The notes: generated from the letters alone by a model not told the origin. A stretch of DNA of 64,000 nucleotides from an uncultured Alphaproteobacteria bacterium (GCA_902563305.1 CACEWP010000001.1:271886-335885); one strand, 5' to 3'; positions 9,505 to 19,697 are shown, numbered from the stretch's first letter. A program made the numbers and translations.

Positions 9505-11404
9505 AATTCGGGAAAATCGAATTTTTTTTTAACTGATTTTTTATTTTTGAGATTACAAGGAGAGGAAAATATTCGGCATAACCATGATATTTTAAATAAA
9601 AAACTTTTGGAAAACCAACTGCGGTGAAGTAATCTTCTTTAAATTTAATTTTACTATTAGTTAAAAATTTTAATCCTTTTTCCATCTCATTGCTATGGAT
9701 TTGACCTCCTGCCAGAAGTCCCATCAAAGCCCATGAGGTTTGTGAGGGTGTACTTTCTTTAGATAGATTTTCAAAATTTTTATAATATGATTTACCATCT
9801 TCTCCCCACCCACCGTCTTTTCTTTGCATTTTTTTTAAGTAATTTACACCGTTACTAATAACTTTTTCTTTATTTTTGAACTCAACTAAATTGAGAGCTG
9901 AGAGAACAGACCATGTTCCATAAATATAATTTGTTCCCCATCTACCATACCAACTACCATCCTCTTCTTGTTCCGATAAGAGATACTTGACTGCCATATT
10001 AATACAATCTTTATTTCTAGGATTATTTAACTGTGCTAAAAAACTTAGGCATCTAGCAGAGACGTCGGCAGTAGGCGGGTCAAGCAATGCTCCATGGTCG
10101 GCGAAAGGAATAGAGTTTAAACTATAGTGTGTGTTATTAATATCGAACGCTCCCCACCCTCCATTATCTGATTGTATTGAAACAATCCATTCTCTTGTTC
10201 TTTCAATTGCAAGTTTAATAGATTTTTTTTTTTTTTTTTGGTTATATCTATCCAAAAACATACCCACAAGTGCGGTATCATCAACATCCGGATAAAAATC
10301 GTTGTTAAATTGAAAAGCCCATCCTCCTGGATTAATATTACTTTTTTCTTTAGACCAATCTCCCTTAATTTTAATCTCTTTTTTTAAAAACCAATCTACT
10401 AGTTTTTTTTCTTCAATTCCATTTTCAAGATTCACTAGGCCCATCCAACCTGAATCCCATACTGGTGAAAAACAGGGTTGACAATATGCATAATTTTTCT
10501 TTTCTACGATTAATCTATTAATTGCATTTTGAACCGTTTTAATTTCCTTTACATATTTGTCCTCGTTAACTATTTTTAGGGCTATTAGAGAATTTACCAT
10601 CGCTGGAAAAATTCCTCCCAAACCGTCTAACCCATTTAGTCTTTTTATAATCCATTTTAAAGCAATATCTTCACAATGATTTTTATATTTTTTAGAATGG
10701 AGGGAAAAAAATATTCTAGCTACTTTATCAATATATATAAAAATCTTTGAAAGAATATCGTTTTTGGAAATGAGTTTAATTTTTTGAGAATGATTTTTTT
10801 TATCTAAGAACAATTCTGTTATTGAAATTTTATTTGGATTGGATGCAATGGGTTTTCTTCTCATTATGATCAGAAGTGGTACAAGAACAGTTCTAGACCA
10901 ATAAGAAATTTTATAAATATTAAAGGGAAACCATTTGGGGAATTTCATTATTTCGATTGGCATATAAGGTATTGAACTCCAGGTAATTTGACCAAAGATT
11001 GCAAGAGAAATTCTTGTAAAAACATTTACCTTTTCTATGCCCCCCATTTTAACAATACAGTTTTTTGCTTTAGTCATATTACTTGACTTTTCGTTTAAAC
11101 CAGAGAGCTTTAAGGCATAGTAAGCCTTAACAGAGGCGCTTAGGTCAGTATCTCCTTTAAAAAAAAGTGGCCAACCACCCTCATTATTTTGTTTGCTTAA
11201 AATATAATTTACAATTTTATTTTGAAGTTTAATATCAATTTCACCAGTATAATGCATGAGCATTATATATTCTGAAGGAATTGTTGTATCTGCTTCAAGC
11301 TCGTATACATAACAACCTTCTTTAAGTTTCTTTGTTTGTTGTTTAACTAAAAGATCCTCAAATTTTTTTTCAAAATTTTCAATTATTTTTTTTAAGTTCT
11401 TCAT
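9494..11404 (-). CDS. shc: squalene-hopene cyclase
   Basis: DVDDTALVG catalytic motif, QSDNGGWGAFDINN, QEEDGSWYGRWG QW repeats; ORF track opens at 11488 but MKNLKKIIENFEKKF at 11404 is the more likely start. Confidence 0.96.
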   Translation of the reverse strand: MKNLKKIIENFEKKFEDLLVKQQTKKLKEGCYVYELEADTTIPSEYIMLMHYTGEIDIKLQNKIVNYILSKQNNEGGWPLFFKGDTDLSASVKAYYALKLSGLNEKSSNMTKAKNCIVKMGGIEKVNVFTRISLAIFGQITWSSIPYMPIEIMKFPKWFPFNIYKISYWSRTVLVPLLIIMRRKPIASNPNKISITELFLDKKNHSQKIKLISKNDILSKIFIYIDKVARIFFSLHSKKYKNHCEDIALKWIIKRLNGLDGLGGIFPAMVNSLIALKIVNEDKYVKEIKTVQNAINRLIVEKKNYAYCQPCFSPVWDSGWMGLVNLENGIEEKKLVDWFLKKEIKIKGDWSKEKSNINPGGWAFQFNNDFYPDVDDTALVGMFLDRYNQKKKKKSIKLAIERTREWIVSIQSDNGGWGAFDINNTHYSLNSIPFADHGALLDPPTADVSARCLSFLAQLNNPRNKDCINMAVKYLLSEQEEDGSWYGRWGTNYIYGTWSVLSALNLVEFKNKEKVISNGVNYLKKMQRKDGGWGEDGKSYYKNFENLSKESTPSQTSWALMGLLAGGQIHSNEMEKGLKFLTNSKIKFKEDYFTAVGFPKVFYLKYHGYAEYFPLLVISKIKNQLKKNSIFPNYGA

Positions 11405-11418
11405 AAAGTTTTTATTAA

Positions 11419-12651
11419 TTATATTACTGCTTTTTTTCCTGACAAAATTGAACCCTCTATTGTACAAGGAAGAGAGGTTTGTGTCCAATCACCACAAATA
11501 CTTAAATTTTTAGGCAATCCATTTAAATTTTTAACAAGTTCAAAGTTTGATGGTGATTGCTCAACTGTTGCCTTTTTTTCTTTTACAACCTGAAAATCTG
11601 GAATTTGGTGATTGGTATTCATAAAACTGCAAATCTCACTCCATATAATATTTGCAATTTTATTTGAATCAAGATTATTTAAATGATTTGCATTACTGAT
11701 GGTTACCGATAGATAATCATCCTTGACAAATAACCAGTGCGCATTTGAATTAACAAAGCCAATTATTTGATGAGATATTTTTTCTTTTAATTTTTTTGGA
11801 AGATTATAATGAATATTTACAATTGAATTGTAATTACTAGGCAGAGTAGAGTAGGGGAAAAATTTAGAGAGATTTGTGGGAGGTATGGCGAAGATAACAC
11901 TATCTTGTTCATCAATTTCAATTGTATTTTCACTAAAACAAAGTTTAGAAATATGATTATATTCAATTTCTATACTTTTGAGACTTTTTCTTAATTCTAT
12001 TTCACAGCCATTATTTTTTAAAAACTTTATACAAGGATCAATAATTGAATTGTTCCAACTAACTTTGGGTTGATAGATCCTACAATATTTTTCACCCTTA
12101 AGAAGGGTTTTTTTGATAACATTGGACAGGATTTTTGCAGATGCTTTTTGACTAGAGGTATTCATAACTCCTAGAGTCAGTGGATCCCAAAATGCCTCAA
12201 AAATTTTGGATTTTCCAACAATTTCATGTACTGTTTGTTTTTTTCTAACATAAAGAAACTTTAGAATTGAAAAATAATCAAAAAGTTTTGAATCAGGTAT
12301 TAAATTAAGATTATTTGATAATAATCTTTTCATATTTAGATTTTTTAAATCCAGATTCCATCTAAGGTCTCTTTTTAAATCGTAAAAATATAGATTGGGA
12401 GATAGTATTTTTAATTTATTTTCTGAACCAACAATTTTACAAAGTTCATAAAAATTTATGTTTGCTGAAAAAACAAGATGATTTCCATTATCTATTTCTT
12501 TTCCTAACCTTTTTTCAAAAAAGGATCTACATCTTCCACCAATTAAATTAGATGACTCGAAAATTTTTACTTTTTTGTTATTTCTTATTGCATGGATCGA
12601 TGCTGATAAACCAGATAGGCCTGCGCCAATTATGTAGATATTCCTAGAAAT
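11419..12651 (-). CDS. hpnE: hydroxysqualene/squalene-associated FAD-dependent oxidoreductase HpnE, probable non-NTG (ATT) start
   Basis: Frame stays open upstream of the tracked ORF (12333) and encodes ISRNIYIIGAGLSGLSASIHAIRNNKKVKIFESSNLIGGRCRSFF (FAD-binding GxGxxG); in-frame TAA at 12663-12661 and no ATG/GTG/TTG/CTG before the motif. Confidence 0.8.
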   Translation of the reverse strand: MSRNIYIIGAGLSGLSASIHAIRNNKKVKIFESSNLIGGRCRSFFEKRLGKEIDNGNHLVFSANINFYELCKIVGSENKLKILSPNLYFYDLKRDLRWNLDLKNLNMKRLLSNNLNLIPDSKLFDYFSILKFLYVRKKQTVHEIVGKSKIFEAFWDPLTLGVMNTSSQKASAKILSNVIKKTLLKGEKYCRIYQPKVSWNNSIIDPCIKFLKNNGCEIELRKSLKSIEIEYNHISKLCFSENTIEIDEQDSVIFAIPPTNLSKFFPYSTLPSNYNSIVNIHYNLPKKLKEKISHQIIGFVNSNAHWLFVKDDYLSVTISNANHLNNLDSNKIANIIWSEICSFMNTNHQIPDFQVVKEKKATVEQSPSNFELVKNLNGLPKNLSICGDWTQTSLPCTIEGSILSGKKAVI

Positions 12652-12652
12652 T

Positions 12653-13489
12653 TTAATACCTTATTAAAAACTTAAATAAAATGAATATTTTTTCGATTGA
12701 ATTGAGTCTGATTTTTTGTTTGAAGTTTATATTTTTATTAAACATTTTTTTATGTATCGCTTCATAAAACTCTTTCATTATTTCGGATGCTATTATATCT
12801 TTTTTGGATATACTCTTAGATTCTAGCATGGATTTTTGAAAATAATTTCTTGCTTCTCTCAGAATATCTTGAAATATATTTTGAAGTTTTGGTTCATTTA
12901 CAATAGTTTTAATATCTTTATCTACTCCATACTTTGAGAGATACTCTGATGCAATGTAGCAGCGGTCTCTCCTTAGATCCTCATAAAAATCTCTAACAAT
13001 ATTAGTAAGTTGAAATGCTCTCCCTAAGTAAAATGCATATTTCTTATCTTTTTCAGACAGACCAAAGATTTTTATAGATAAATATCCTACTGCTACTGCG
13101 ACTCTATCACAATAAAGATCAAGATTTTTTTTTGTTGGGAATTGTATATCATTTAAAGCATCCATCATCATTCCTTCTATAATTGAGTCAAAGTCATATT
13201 TTTCTAAATTAAACATTTCGATAGATAACTTTAGTTCTTTTTCTAAACTTGTTTTAGGAACCTTTTGCTCAAATATATTTTGAATTTTTTGCTTCCAATC
13301 TTTAAGTTTTTTTTGTTTTAATTTTTTATTATTTATTTCATCTGCTATATCATCTACAATTCTACAAAAAGCATAAATAGAAAACATAGCTCTTTTTTTT
13401 TTGGATTCTAGGATCTTCATCCCCCAAAAAAAGGAAGAGCCAGAACTTTTTACGATTTTTTCTACAGCGATTTGGTCATCGGCTTGCAT
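12653..13489 (-). CDS. hpnD: presqualene diphosphate synthase HpnD
   Basis: SSFFWGMKILESKKKRAMFSIYAFCRIVDDIADE, FQLTNIVRDFYEDLRRDRCYI. Confidence 0.92.
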   Translation of the reverse strand: MQADDQIAVEKIVKSSGSSFFWGMKILESKKKRAMFSIYAFCRIVDDIADEINNKKLKQKKLKDWKQKIQNIFEQKVPKTSLEKELKLSIEMFNLEKYDFDSIIEGMMMDALNDIQFPTKKNLDLYCDRVAVAVGYLSIKIFGLSEKDKKYAFYLGRAFQLTNIVRDFYEDLRRDRCYIASEYLSKYGVDKDIKTIVNEPKLQNIFQDILREARNYFQKSMLESKSISKKDIIASEIMKEFYEAIHKKMFNKNINFKQKIRLNSIEKIFILFKFLIRY

Positions 13490-13507
13490 TTTTAAAATTT
13501 TTGGTGT

Positions 13508-15430
13508 CTAAGCTCTTTCGAGCGAGATTTTTCTAGGATAAGCAATTCCTAATGCCCCAAGAGCTGTCTTTATGATGCTGTCAGTGTCAATACCACATTC
13601 AATATTTTGTTGATCAGGTTTACCATGGTTTATAAATTTGTCAGGAAAAAATATTGGCCTGAATTTTAATCCTTTATCTAAAGCCCCGGATTTAGTCAAA
13701 AAAGACATAACTTGAGCTGAAAACCCTCCAATTGATCCTTCTTCAACAGTTAGAAATACCTCGTGATCTCGAGCAAGTTGAGTAATTAAAAGTTGGTCAA
13801 TTGGTTTCGCAAATCTAGCATCTGCAACTGTTGTGGGCAATCCGTAAGAGGCCAAAATTTCCGATGCTTTAATAGAATCTTTCAGTCTAGTCCCCAAGGA
13901 TAATATACAGATTTTGTTACCTTCAGTAATTATTTTTCCTTTTCCTATTTTCCATATTTCTGGATTATCATTGATTTTTACACCAACTCCCTCCCCTCTA
14001 GGATATCTAAAAGCAGAAGGTCTATCATTAATCATTGTTGAAGTTGCTATACTATTTGATAGTTCATTTTCATCACTTGGCGCCATCACTATGAAATTCG
14101 GAAGTGTACATAAATAAGCTAAATCAAATGACCCAGCGTGTGTTGCACCGTCTGCTCCAACTTGTCCAGCTCTATCAATTGCAAATCTTACAGGTAAAGA
14201 TTGTATTGCAACATCATGAACAACTTGGTCATATGCTCTTTGAAGGAATGTTGAATAAATTGCTGCATATGGTTTCATTCCTCGAGAGGCCAAACCAGCT
14301 GCAAATGTAACCGCATGTTGTTCAGCAATTCCAACGTCAAATGTTCTAGAAGGATATGCCTTTTGAAAGTGATCTAATCCAGTCCCTGATGGCATTGCTG
14401 CTGTAATAGCTACAATTGTTTTATCCTTTTTAGCTTGTTTAATGAGGGAATCTGCAAAAACTTTTGTGTAACTGGGAACTTTCGAAGATGACTTTACTTG
14501 TTCCCCGGTTACGACATTGAATTTACTTACACCGTGATATTTGTCTTCAGACTTTTCCGCTGGTTCATATCCATAACCCTTTTTTGTAACAACATGAAGG
14601 AAAACTGGTCCGTCCCACTTGGATTTTTCTAGGTTTCTTAAAACTGGTAATAAATGATCTAAATTATGTCCGTCGATAGGTCCTAAATAAAAGAACCCTA
14701 ACTCCTCAAAAAGTGTACCTCCAGTTACCATACCTCTTACGTATTCGTCTGCTTTGGCTGCCATGTTTTGAAAACTCTTTGGGAATTTTTTTGCCATGTG
14801 TTTTGCTAACGTCCTCGCTGATTGGAATGTTTTTGTTGATAATAATCTTGAAAGATAGGCACTCATAGCTCCTACAGGAGGTGCAATTGACATATCGTTA
14901 TCATTTAAAATTACAATTAATCTAGCATTCATTGAACCAGCGTTGTTCATGGCTTCGTAAGCCATTCCTGCACTTATTGCACCGTCACCAATAACACAAA
15001 CTACATTGTGATTTTCTTTTTTTAAATCTCTGGCCACTGCCATTCCAAGTCCTGCAGATATTGAGGTAGAAGAATGGGCTGCACCAAAAGGATCATAATC
15101 ACTTTCAGTCCTTTTTGTAAAACCATACAATCCACCTGGTTGTCTTATTGTTCTGATTTTATTTCGTCTTCCCGTTATAACTTTGTGTGGGTAACATTGA
15201 TGCCCAACATCCCATATTAATTTATCTTTTGGTGTGTTGAAGACGCTATGAATTGCAACTGTTAATTCAACAACTCCGAGACCAGCACCAAGATGACCTC
15301 CTGTTACTGAAACAGCGTCTACTACCTCGTCTCTCAATTCTTTGCATAAATCCTTAAGTTGATTGTCAGAAAAGCTTTTTAAGTCTTTAGGATACTTAAC
15401 TTTATCAAGAAGGTTTTTTGGGTTTTTCAT
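13508..15430 (-). CDS. dxs: 1-deoxy-D-xylulose-5-phosphate synthase
   Basis: [56 protein letters not shown]. Confidence 0.97.
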   Translation of the reverse strand: MKNPKNLLDKVKYPKDLKSFSDNQLKDLCKELRDEVVDAVSVTGGHLGAGLGVVELTVAIHSVFNTPKDKLIWDVGHQCYPHKVITGRRNKIRTIRQPGGLYGFTKRTESDYDPFGAAHSSTSISAGLGMAVARDLKKENHNVVCVIGDGAISAGMAYEAMNNAGSMNARLIVILNDNDMSIAPPVGAMSAYLSRLLSTKTFQSARTLAKHMAKKFPKSFQNMAAKADEYVRGMVTGGTLFEELGFFYLGPIDGHNLDHLLPVLRNLEKSKWDGPVFLHVVTKKGYGYEPAEKSEDKYHGVSKFNVVTGEQVKSSSKVPSYTKVFADSLIKQAKKDKTIVAITAAMPSGTGLDHFQKAYPSRTFDVGIAEQHAVTFAAGLASRGMKPYAAIYSTFLQRAYDQVVHDVAIQSLPVRFAIDRAGQVGADGATHAGSFDLAYLCTLPNFIVMAPSDENELSNSIATSTMINDRPSAFRYPRGEGVGVKINDNPEIWKIGKGKIITEGNKICILSLGTRLKDSIKASEILASYGLPTTVADARFAKPIDQLLITQLARDHEVFLTVEEGSIGGFSAQVMSFLTKSGALDKGLKFRPIFFPDKFINHGKPDQQNIECGIDTDSIIKTALGALGIAYPRKISLERA

Positions 15431-15465
15431 ATTTAATTCTTTCCTTTATAAATGGAAAATAAATC

Positions 15466-16329
15466 CTAATCTATTATTATTCCTTTTATAAAACAAAAAA
15501 TCAAATCAATACGTGATAATTTTATTTTTTTTTCTAAAGGATCATTACTTTTTAACAGAAAACACAATCTTTTTGCAATATTTAAAATAATAAGTGTTTC
15601 TTTTCTTAATCCCCAAACTTCAATTTTTTTTAAATTTTCTTTTAAATTTTCCAGTAATTTCTCAACATTAGATACGATGTCCTTTTTCAATTCGTCAAAT
15701 TTTTCTGAGGATTTTTTTTTTTTTAAAATATTAACTTTTATCGCATACTTTTTAAAGTATGAAATTGGTAAGTAGACTCTATTAAGTTTTGTGTAATCTT
15801 CTTGGCAGTCTTGCAGATGATTTATGATCTGAAGTGCAGTACAAAGATTGTCGGATGAGGAGAAAATTTCATATTTATTTTTTAACTCTTTATTTTTTTC
15901 CGAATAAGTTAAATCTATGAAGAATCTTCCAACTGGATTTGCTGAATACTTACAATAGTTTTCTAGTTCACCCCAGTTCTTATATCTTTTTTTAGTTGCA
16001 TCAAGTTTGAATGCAGTCAATAAATTTCTTGAGTATTTTTTTGAAAATTTTTTTTCCTTAGATTGATTTATTAAACTGTTCAAAATGCTGATATCTGAAC
16101 TTCTTCCATTTTTGATGGAATCGTCAAAAAAATTTAATATATCTAGTTTATTTTTACTGCTAATTTTACTATTGTCGGCAATATCATCAGCCATTCTTGC
16201 AAAAGAATAAAATAATCTAATAGTTTGTTTAATTTTTTTTTTAATAATAAAAGATGCAACTGGAAAGTTTTCATCTTGAAAGTTTTTTCCTGATAATAGA
16301 TCTGATATATATTTTTGGTTAACTTTAAT
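15466..16329 (-). CDS. hpnC: squalene synthase HpnC (hydroxysqualene synthase), start uncertain (ATT at 16329 or GTG at 16356)
   Basis: SGKNFQDENFPVASFIIKKKIKQTIRLFYSFARMADDIADN; tracked TTG start at 16386 would overlap hpnB by 62 nt. Confidence 0.88.
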   Translation of the reverse strand: MKVNQKYISDLLSGKNFQDENFPVASFIIKKKIKQTIRLFYSFARMADDIADNSKISSKNKLDILNFFDDSIKNGRSSDISILNSLINQSKEKKFSKKYSRNLLTAFKLDATKKRYKNWGELENYCKYSANPVGRFFIDLTYSEKNKELKNKYEIFSSSDNLCTALQIINHLQDCQEDYTKLNRVYLPISYFKKYAIKVNILKKKKSSEKFDELKKDIVSNVEKLLENLKENLKKIEVWGLRKETLIILNIAKRLCFLLKSNDPLEKKIKLSRIDLIFCFIKGIIID

Positions 16330-17509
16330 AACTTCTCCCTTTCCATCTATTGCCACTAAAAAAGAAATGATTTGAAGCCGAAGCAATTGTCATTAAACCA
16401 TAAAGAGATGCAGATAATGGCAATGTTAGAGTATATTTTATATTTAATTTATAAAATCTTATTGTAGGTGAAAATATAATTACCATAATTAGAAAAGAAA
16501 GAATATTTGCGATTAAAGATGGTATAAAAATTTGACCTGAGTTAATCGTAAAAATAGAGTAAAAAAAAGAAATTAATGGGAATATATAAGTTATTACCAA
16601 ACTTATTATTGAAATGATTAGAAGAAATATTGAGTGTTTAAGTTGTTCGAACGCTGTCCTAGAGACCATTCGCCATATCTCGTTAAAACAAAAATACTTC
16701 CGATGACTTACAACCTGATTTGTTAAGCCAAGCCAAATATTCCCTTTTTTCTTAAATAAATTTGCAATATTACAATCATCAATAACTTTATCTTTGATTT
16801 TATTATAAAAATTTTCATTCCTGAGTATCTCTGCTTTACAAAAGATGAAACCTCCCGCAGCAGCAGAAATCTTTGATTTACTGCTAATTACTAAATTAAA
16901 TGGATAAAGTTTTTGAAAAAAGAAGATGAAAGGTGGGATAAGAAGTTTTTCCCAATTAGATTGGCAATTTAATTTAGCCATTAAAGAAATCATTAAGTAT
17001 TCACCTCTGTTCATAAATAAAGAAACTTTTTTAAGTAAGTTTCTTTTTATTACTATGTCCGAATCTACAAAAGTATAAAAATCGTAAATTTTTTCATTGG
17101 CAAAATCAACACCTTGTTTCATAGCCCAAGCTTTTCCTACCCATCCTGGAGGGAGTTTTTTCCCGGATATTAGGTATGTTTTTTTAAATCTTTTTTTAAA
17201 TAAGTTTACAACATTTGAAGTTTTATCAGAACTATTATCGTCTACGACCACAATATCTAGATTTTTTATTTTCTGTTCTTTTAAACTATTAAGAGTTTTT
17301 AGAATTGTTTTTTCTTCATTTCTAGCTGGGATAATGGCACAAATTTTTGGATTATTTCTAATTTGTTTAGGAAGTTCCTGTTTTTCAAAAATAATTTTAT
17401 TTGACCAAAAAAAGTAATCTCTTGATAGATTTTTTCTACCATGAAAGAAAGCTAAATAAATCCATATTAATAAGGATAAGTGAGAAATAAAAATCAAGTA
17501 GTTCATCAT
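16325..17509 (-). CDS. hpnB: hopene-associated glycosyltransferase HpnB (GT2)
   Basis: ICAIIPARNEEKTILKTLNSLKEQKIKNLDIVVVDDNSSDKT, TM segments; upstream of hpnC. Confidence 0.88.
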   Translation of the reverse strand: MMNYLIFISHLSLLIWIYLAFFHGRKNLSRDYFFWSNKIIFEKQELPKQIRNNPKICAIIPARNEEKTILKTLNSLKEQKIKNLDIVVVDDNSSDKTSNVVNLFKKRFKKTYLISGKKLPPGWVGKAWAMKQGVDFANEKIYDFYTFVDSDIVIKRNLLKKVSLFMNRGEYLMISLMAKLNCQSNWEKLLIPPFIFFFQKLYPFNLVISSKSKISAAAGGFIFCKAEILRNENFYNKIKDKVIDDCNIANLFKKKGNIWLGLTNQVVSHRKYFCFNEIWRMVSRTAFEQLKHSIFLLIISIISLVITYIFPLISFFYSIFTINSGQIFIPSLIANILSFLIMVIIFSPTIRFYKLNIKYTLTLPLSASLYGLMTIASASNHFFFSGNRWKGRSY

Positions 17510-17705
17510 AGCTAACCTATTGGATAATAATATTTAAAATAAAAAAAAACATCTAAAATGAACCAAGTTGTAAAAAAACAACAAATTAAACCCCTAAACT
17601 TAAAGTTTTTTTAAAAATGATTGATTTGGCTACTTTATTGTATTAAATTAATATCAATGATTAATTTTTAAACAAAAAATATATATGCCTAATTATTATG
17701 CATTT

Positions 17706-17721
17706 AAACACTTAGGTGTTT
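17706..17721 (+). promoter_or_regulatory. Small hairpin in the 5' leader of the porin gene
   Basis: AAACAC-TTAG-GTGTTT just upstream of the AGAGGAAAGG ribosome-binding region. Confidence 0.35.
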
Positions 17722-17737
17722 AGAGGAAAGGATTAAA

Positions 17738-18508
17738 ATGATAAAAAAAACAATTATTGCTGGAGCGTTAGCCCTACCATTTTTGCTTACGAACCCAGCT
17801 AAATCTTTTGAATTTCCAGAAGAAATTCCTTATGGATCAATATCTGCAAACGTTGGTTTCTACTCTCAATATGTGTGGAGAGGTGAACAACAAAATGCAG
17901 GACAATCTGCTGTTCAGGGTGGATTAGACTATGGTGTTACACTTCTTGACACCTATATAGATGCTTATGTTGGATTCTGGGGTTCAAACGTTTCTGGCGG
18001 GACAAACTCTCTTTCAGGTAATGAGCTTGACTATTATGGTGGTTTTACAGGTGCTGTTCCTCTACTTGAAGATTACTTTTCATGGGATGCCGGTTTCTTA
18101 TATTACGATTATCCAGGAATGACAGACCAAAACACTCTTGATGGTGCTAGGAATGTAGATTTTTTTGAATATTATGGTTCACTTAGTTTAGCTGTTCCTA
18201 ACCCACTTACGGATATTGGTATTTCCTACTACTACGGTTATTCTCCGAATGGTTTCCAGCAAGGTGAGTACGATTATCAAAACGTTAGTGTAGAAATTGC
18301 TGTTCCCAACACTCCATTTACAATTGCCGGTGGAGCAGGCTTTACAGGAGCAGACGATGAAGGTATGAATCAATATACAGATTATATAGCTTCTATCTCA
18401 ACAAGTATTTTTGGTTTAGATCTTGGAGTAAATTACACAACTGTAGATGGTTACACTACAGATACTGATATGGATCAAGTGACGTTTTCTATAGTCAAAA
18501 ACTTTTAA
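17738..18508 (+). CDS. TorF-family putative outer-membrane porin/beta-barrel (Gcw_chp-like)
   Basis: Signal peptide; SANVGFYSQYVWRGEQQN..SAVQGGLDY, beta-barrel-like repeats, C-terminal F. Confidence 0.8.
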   Translation: MIKKTIIAGALALPFLLTNPAKSFEFPEEIPYGSISANVGFYSQYVWRGEQQNAGQSAVQGGLDYGVTLLDTYIDAYVGFWGSNVSGGTNSLSGNELDYYGGFTGAVPLLEDYFSWDAGFLYYDYPGMTDQNTLDGARNVDFFEYYGSLSLAVPNPLTDIGISYYYGYSPNGFQQGEYDYQNVSVEIAVPNTPFTIAGGAGFTGADDEGMNQYTDYIASISTSIFGLDLGVNYTTVDGYTTDTDMDQVTFSIVKNF

Positions 18509-18513
18509 TTAGT

Positions 18514-19587
18514 TTAATCCTTAAATGTTGGGGCAAATCTTTGTCCCAACATACTTCTAACCTCGCAAAGAGAAATTATTATTAAGGACAAAACAATCAG
18601 AGATCCCAACTGATGCATTAGACCAAGAAACATGGGAACATATAGCTTCAAAATAATAATACCCAACGCATATTGAAAAATAATGGTAAAAATCAACAAG
18701 TAAAATATATTTATAAAACTAGCAAATATGTTATCTTTTTTTGCCATTACTATTGTGTATAAAACGTATAACAAAGTTGTTGTTGCCAGAATACGATGAA
18801 GAAATTGAAGAAATCCTTGATCATTTAATAACATTTCAAGATCAAATGAATATTCAGAAGTTAGAACAGGTGGTAAAAAACCATTACCCATAAGTGGAAA
18901 GTTATTATATGACAGTCCAGCATCAGTTCCAGATACAAGTGCGCCAGCAGAGATGGTAGTGAAAAGTAAAAATAAAGATAAGATAAAGTTATTTTGGTGT
19001 GTTTTCAGATTTACCACATTAACAATTTTTTCTTGAGTCTTTTTCTTATATAAGAGATTCCAAAAGTAATATAATAAGACGGAATATATAAAAAATGCAG
19101 TAAGAAGATGGGCTGATAATCTAAAATGACTAACATCAGGTTTGTCAATTAACCCGCTTTTAACCATATACCACCCCATGAATGCTTGAAAGAAACCGAG
19201 TGAAGAAAGCAGAGTTAATAACTTAATTTCATTTTTATCAAACCAACCTTTGATCCAAAAAACTACAAACGGTAAAAAAAATACCAAACCAATAAGTCTT
19301 CCCCAAATTCTATGAAGATACTCCCAAAAAAAGATCTTTTTAAATTCCATAATTGTCATTGTACTGTTCTTTAGATTATATTCAGGGTATTGTTTGTAGA
19401 GGTCAAATAAATTTATCCAGTCTTGATCATTAAGCGGCGGAATTACCCCTTTTAACAAATTCCAACTAATCATTGACAATCCAGAGTCTGTTAGCCTTGT
19501 TATTCCTCCAATAATTACCATTGCAATGACCATAAAAAGATTTACAGCTATCCATAGGATCTTAGTATTATTTACATTTTCAGACAT
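18514..19587 (-). CDS. ctaA: heme A synthase
   Basis: VIIGGITRLTDSGLSMISWNLLKGVIPPL, EYLHRIWGRLIGL, SGTDAGLSYNNFPLMG. Confidence 0.95.
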   Translation of the reverse strand: MSENVNNTKILWIAVNLFMVIAMVIIGGITRLTDSGLSMISWNLLKGVIPPLNDQDWINLFDLYKQYPEYNLKNSTMTIMEFKKIFFWEYLHRIWGRLIGLVFFLPFVVFWIKGWFDKNEIKLLTLLSSLGFFQAFMGWYMVKSGLIDKPDVSHFRLSAHLLTAFFIYSVLLYYFWNLLYKKKTQEKIVNVVNLKTHQNNFILSLFLLFTTISAGALVSGTDAGLSYNNFPLMGNGFLPPVLTSEYSFDLEMLLNDQGFLQFLHRILATTTLLYVLYTIVMAKKDNIFASFINIFYLLIFTIIFQYALGIIILKLYVPMFLGLMHQLGSLIVLSLIIISLCEVRSMLGQRFAPTFKD

Positions 19588-19697
19588 ACAATATTAATAA
19601 TTAGAAAATAATAAATTAAAATACATTATTTTTGTGTGGTATTAAATATTTTACATATCTTGTTGACAAATACTTAATATTATCATTTATAAATATT

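Noticed and set aside
11405-11488. Extended shc start at 11488 from the ORF track
   Set aside because: It would overlap hpnE by 70 nt, and the N-terminal extension does not look like Shc; ATG at 11404 fits better
12334-12651. Possible hpnE pseudogene or truncated gene (tracked ORF lacks N-terminus)
   Set aside because: The frame is open and encodes the expected FAD-binding N-terminus; only the start codon is unusual
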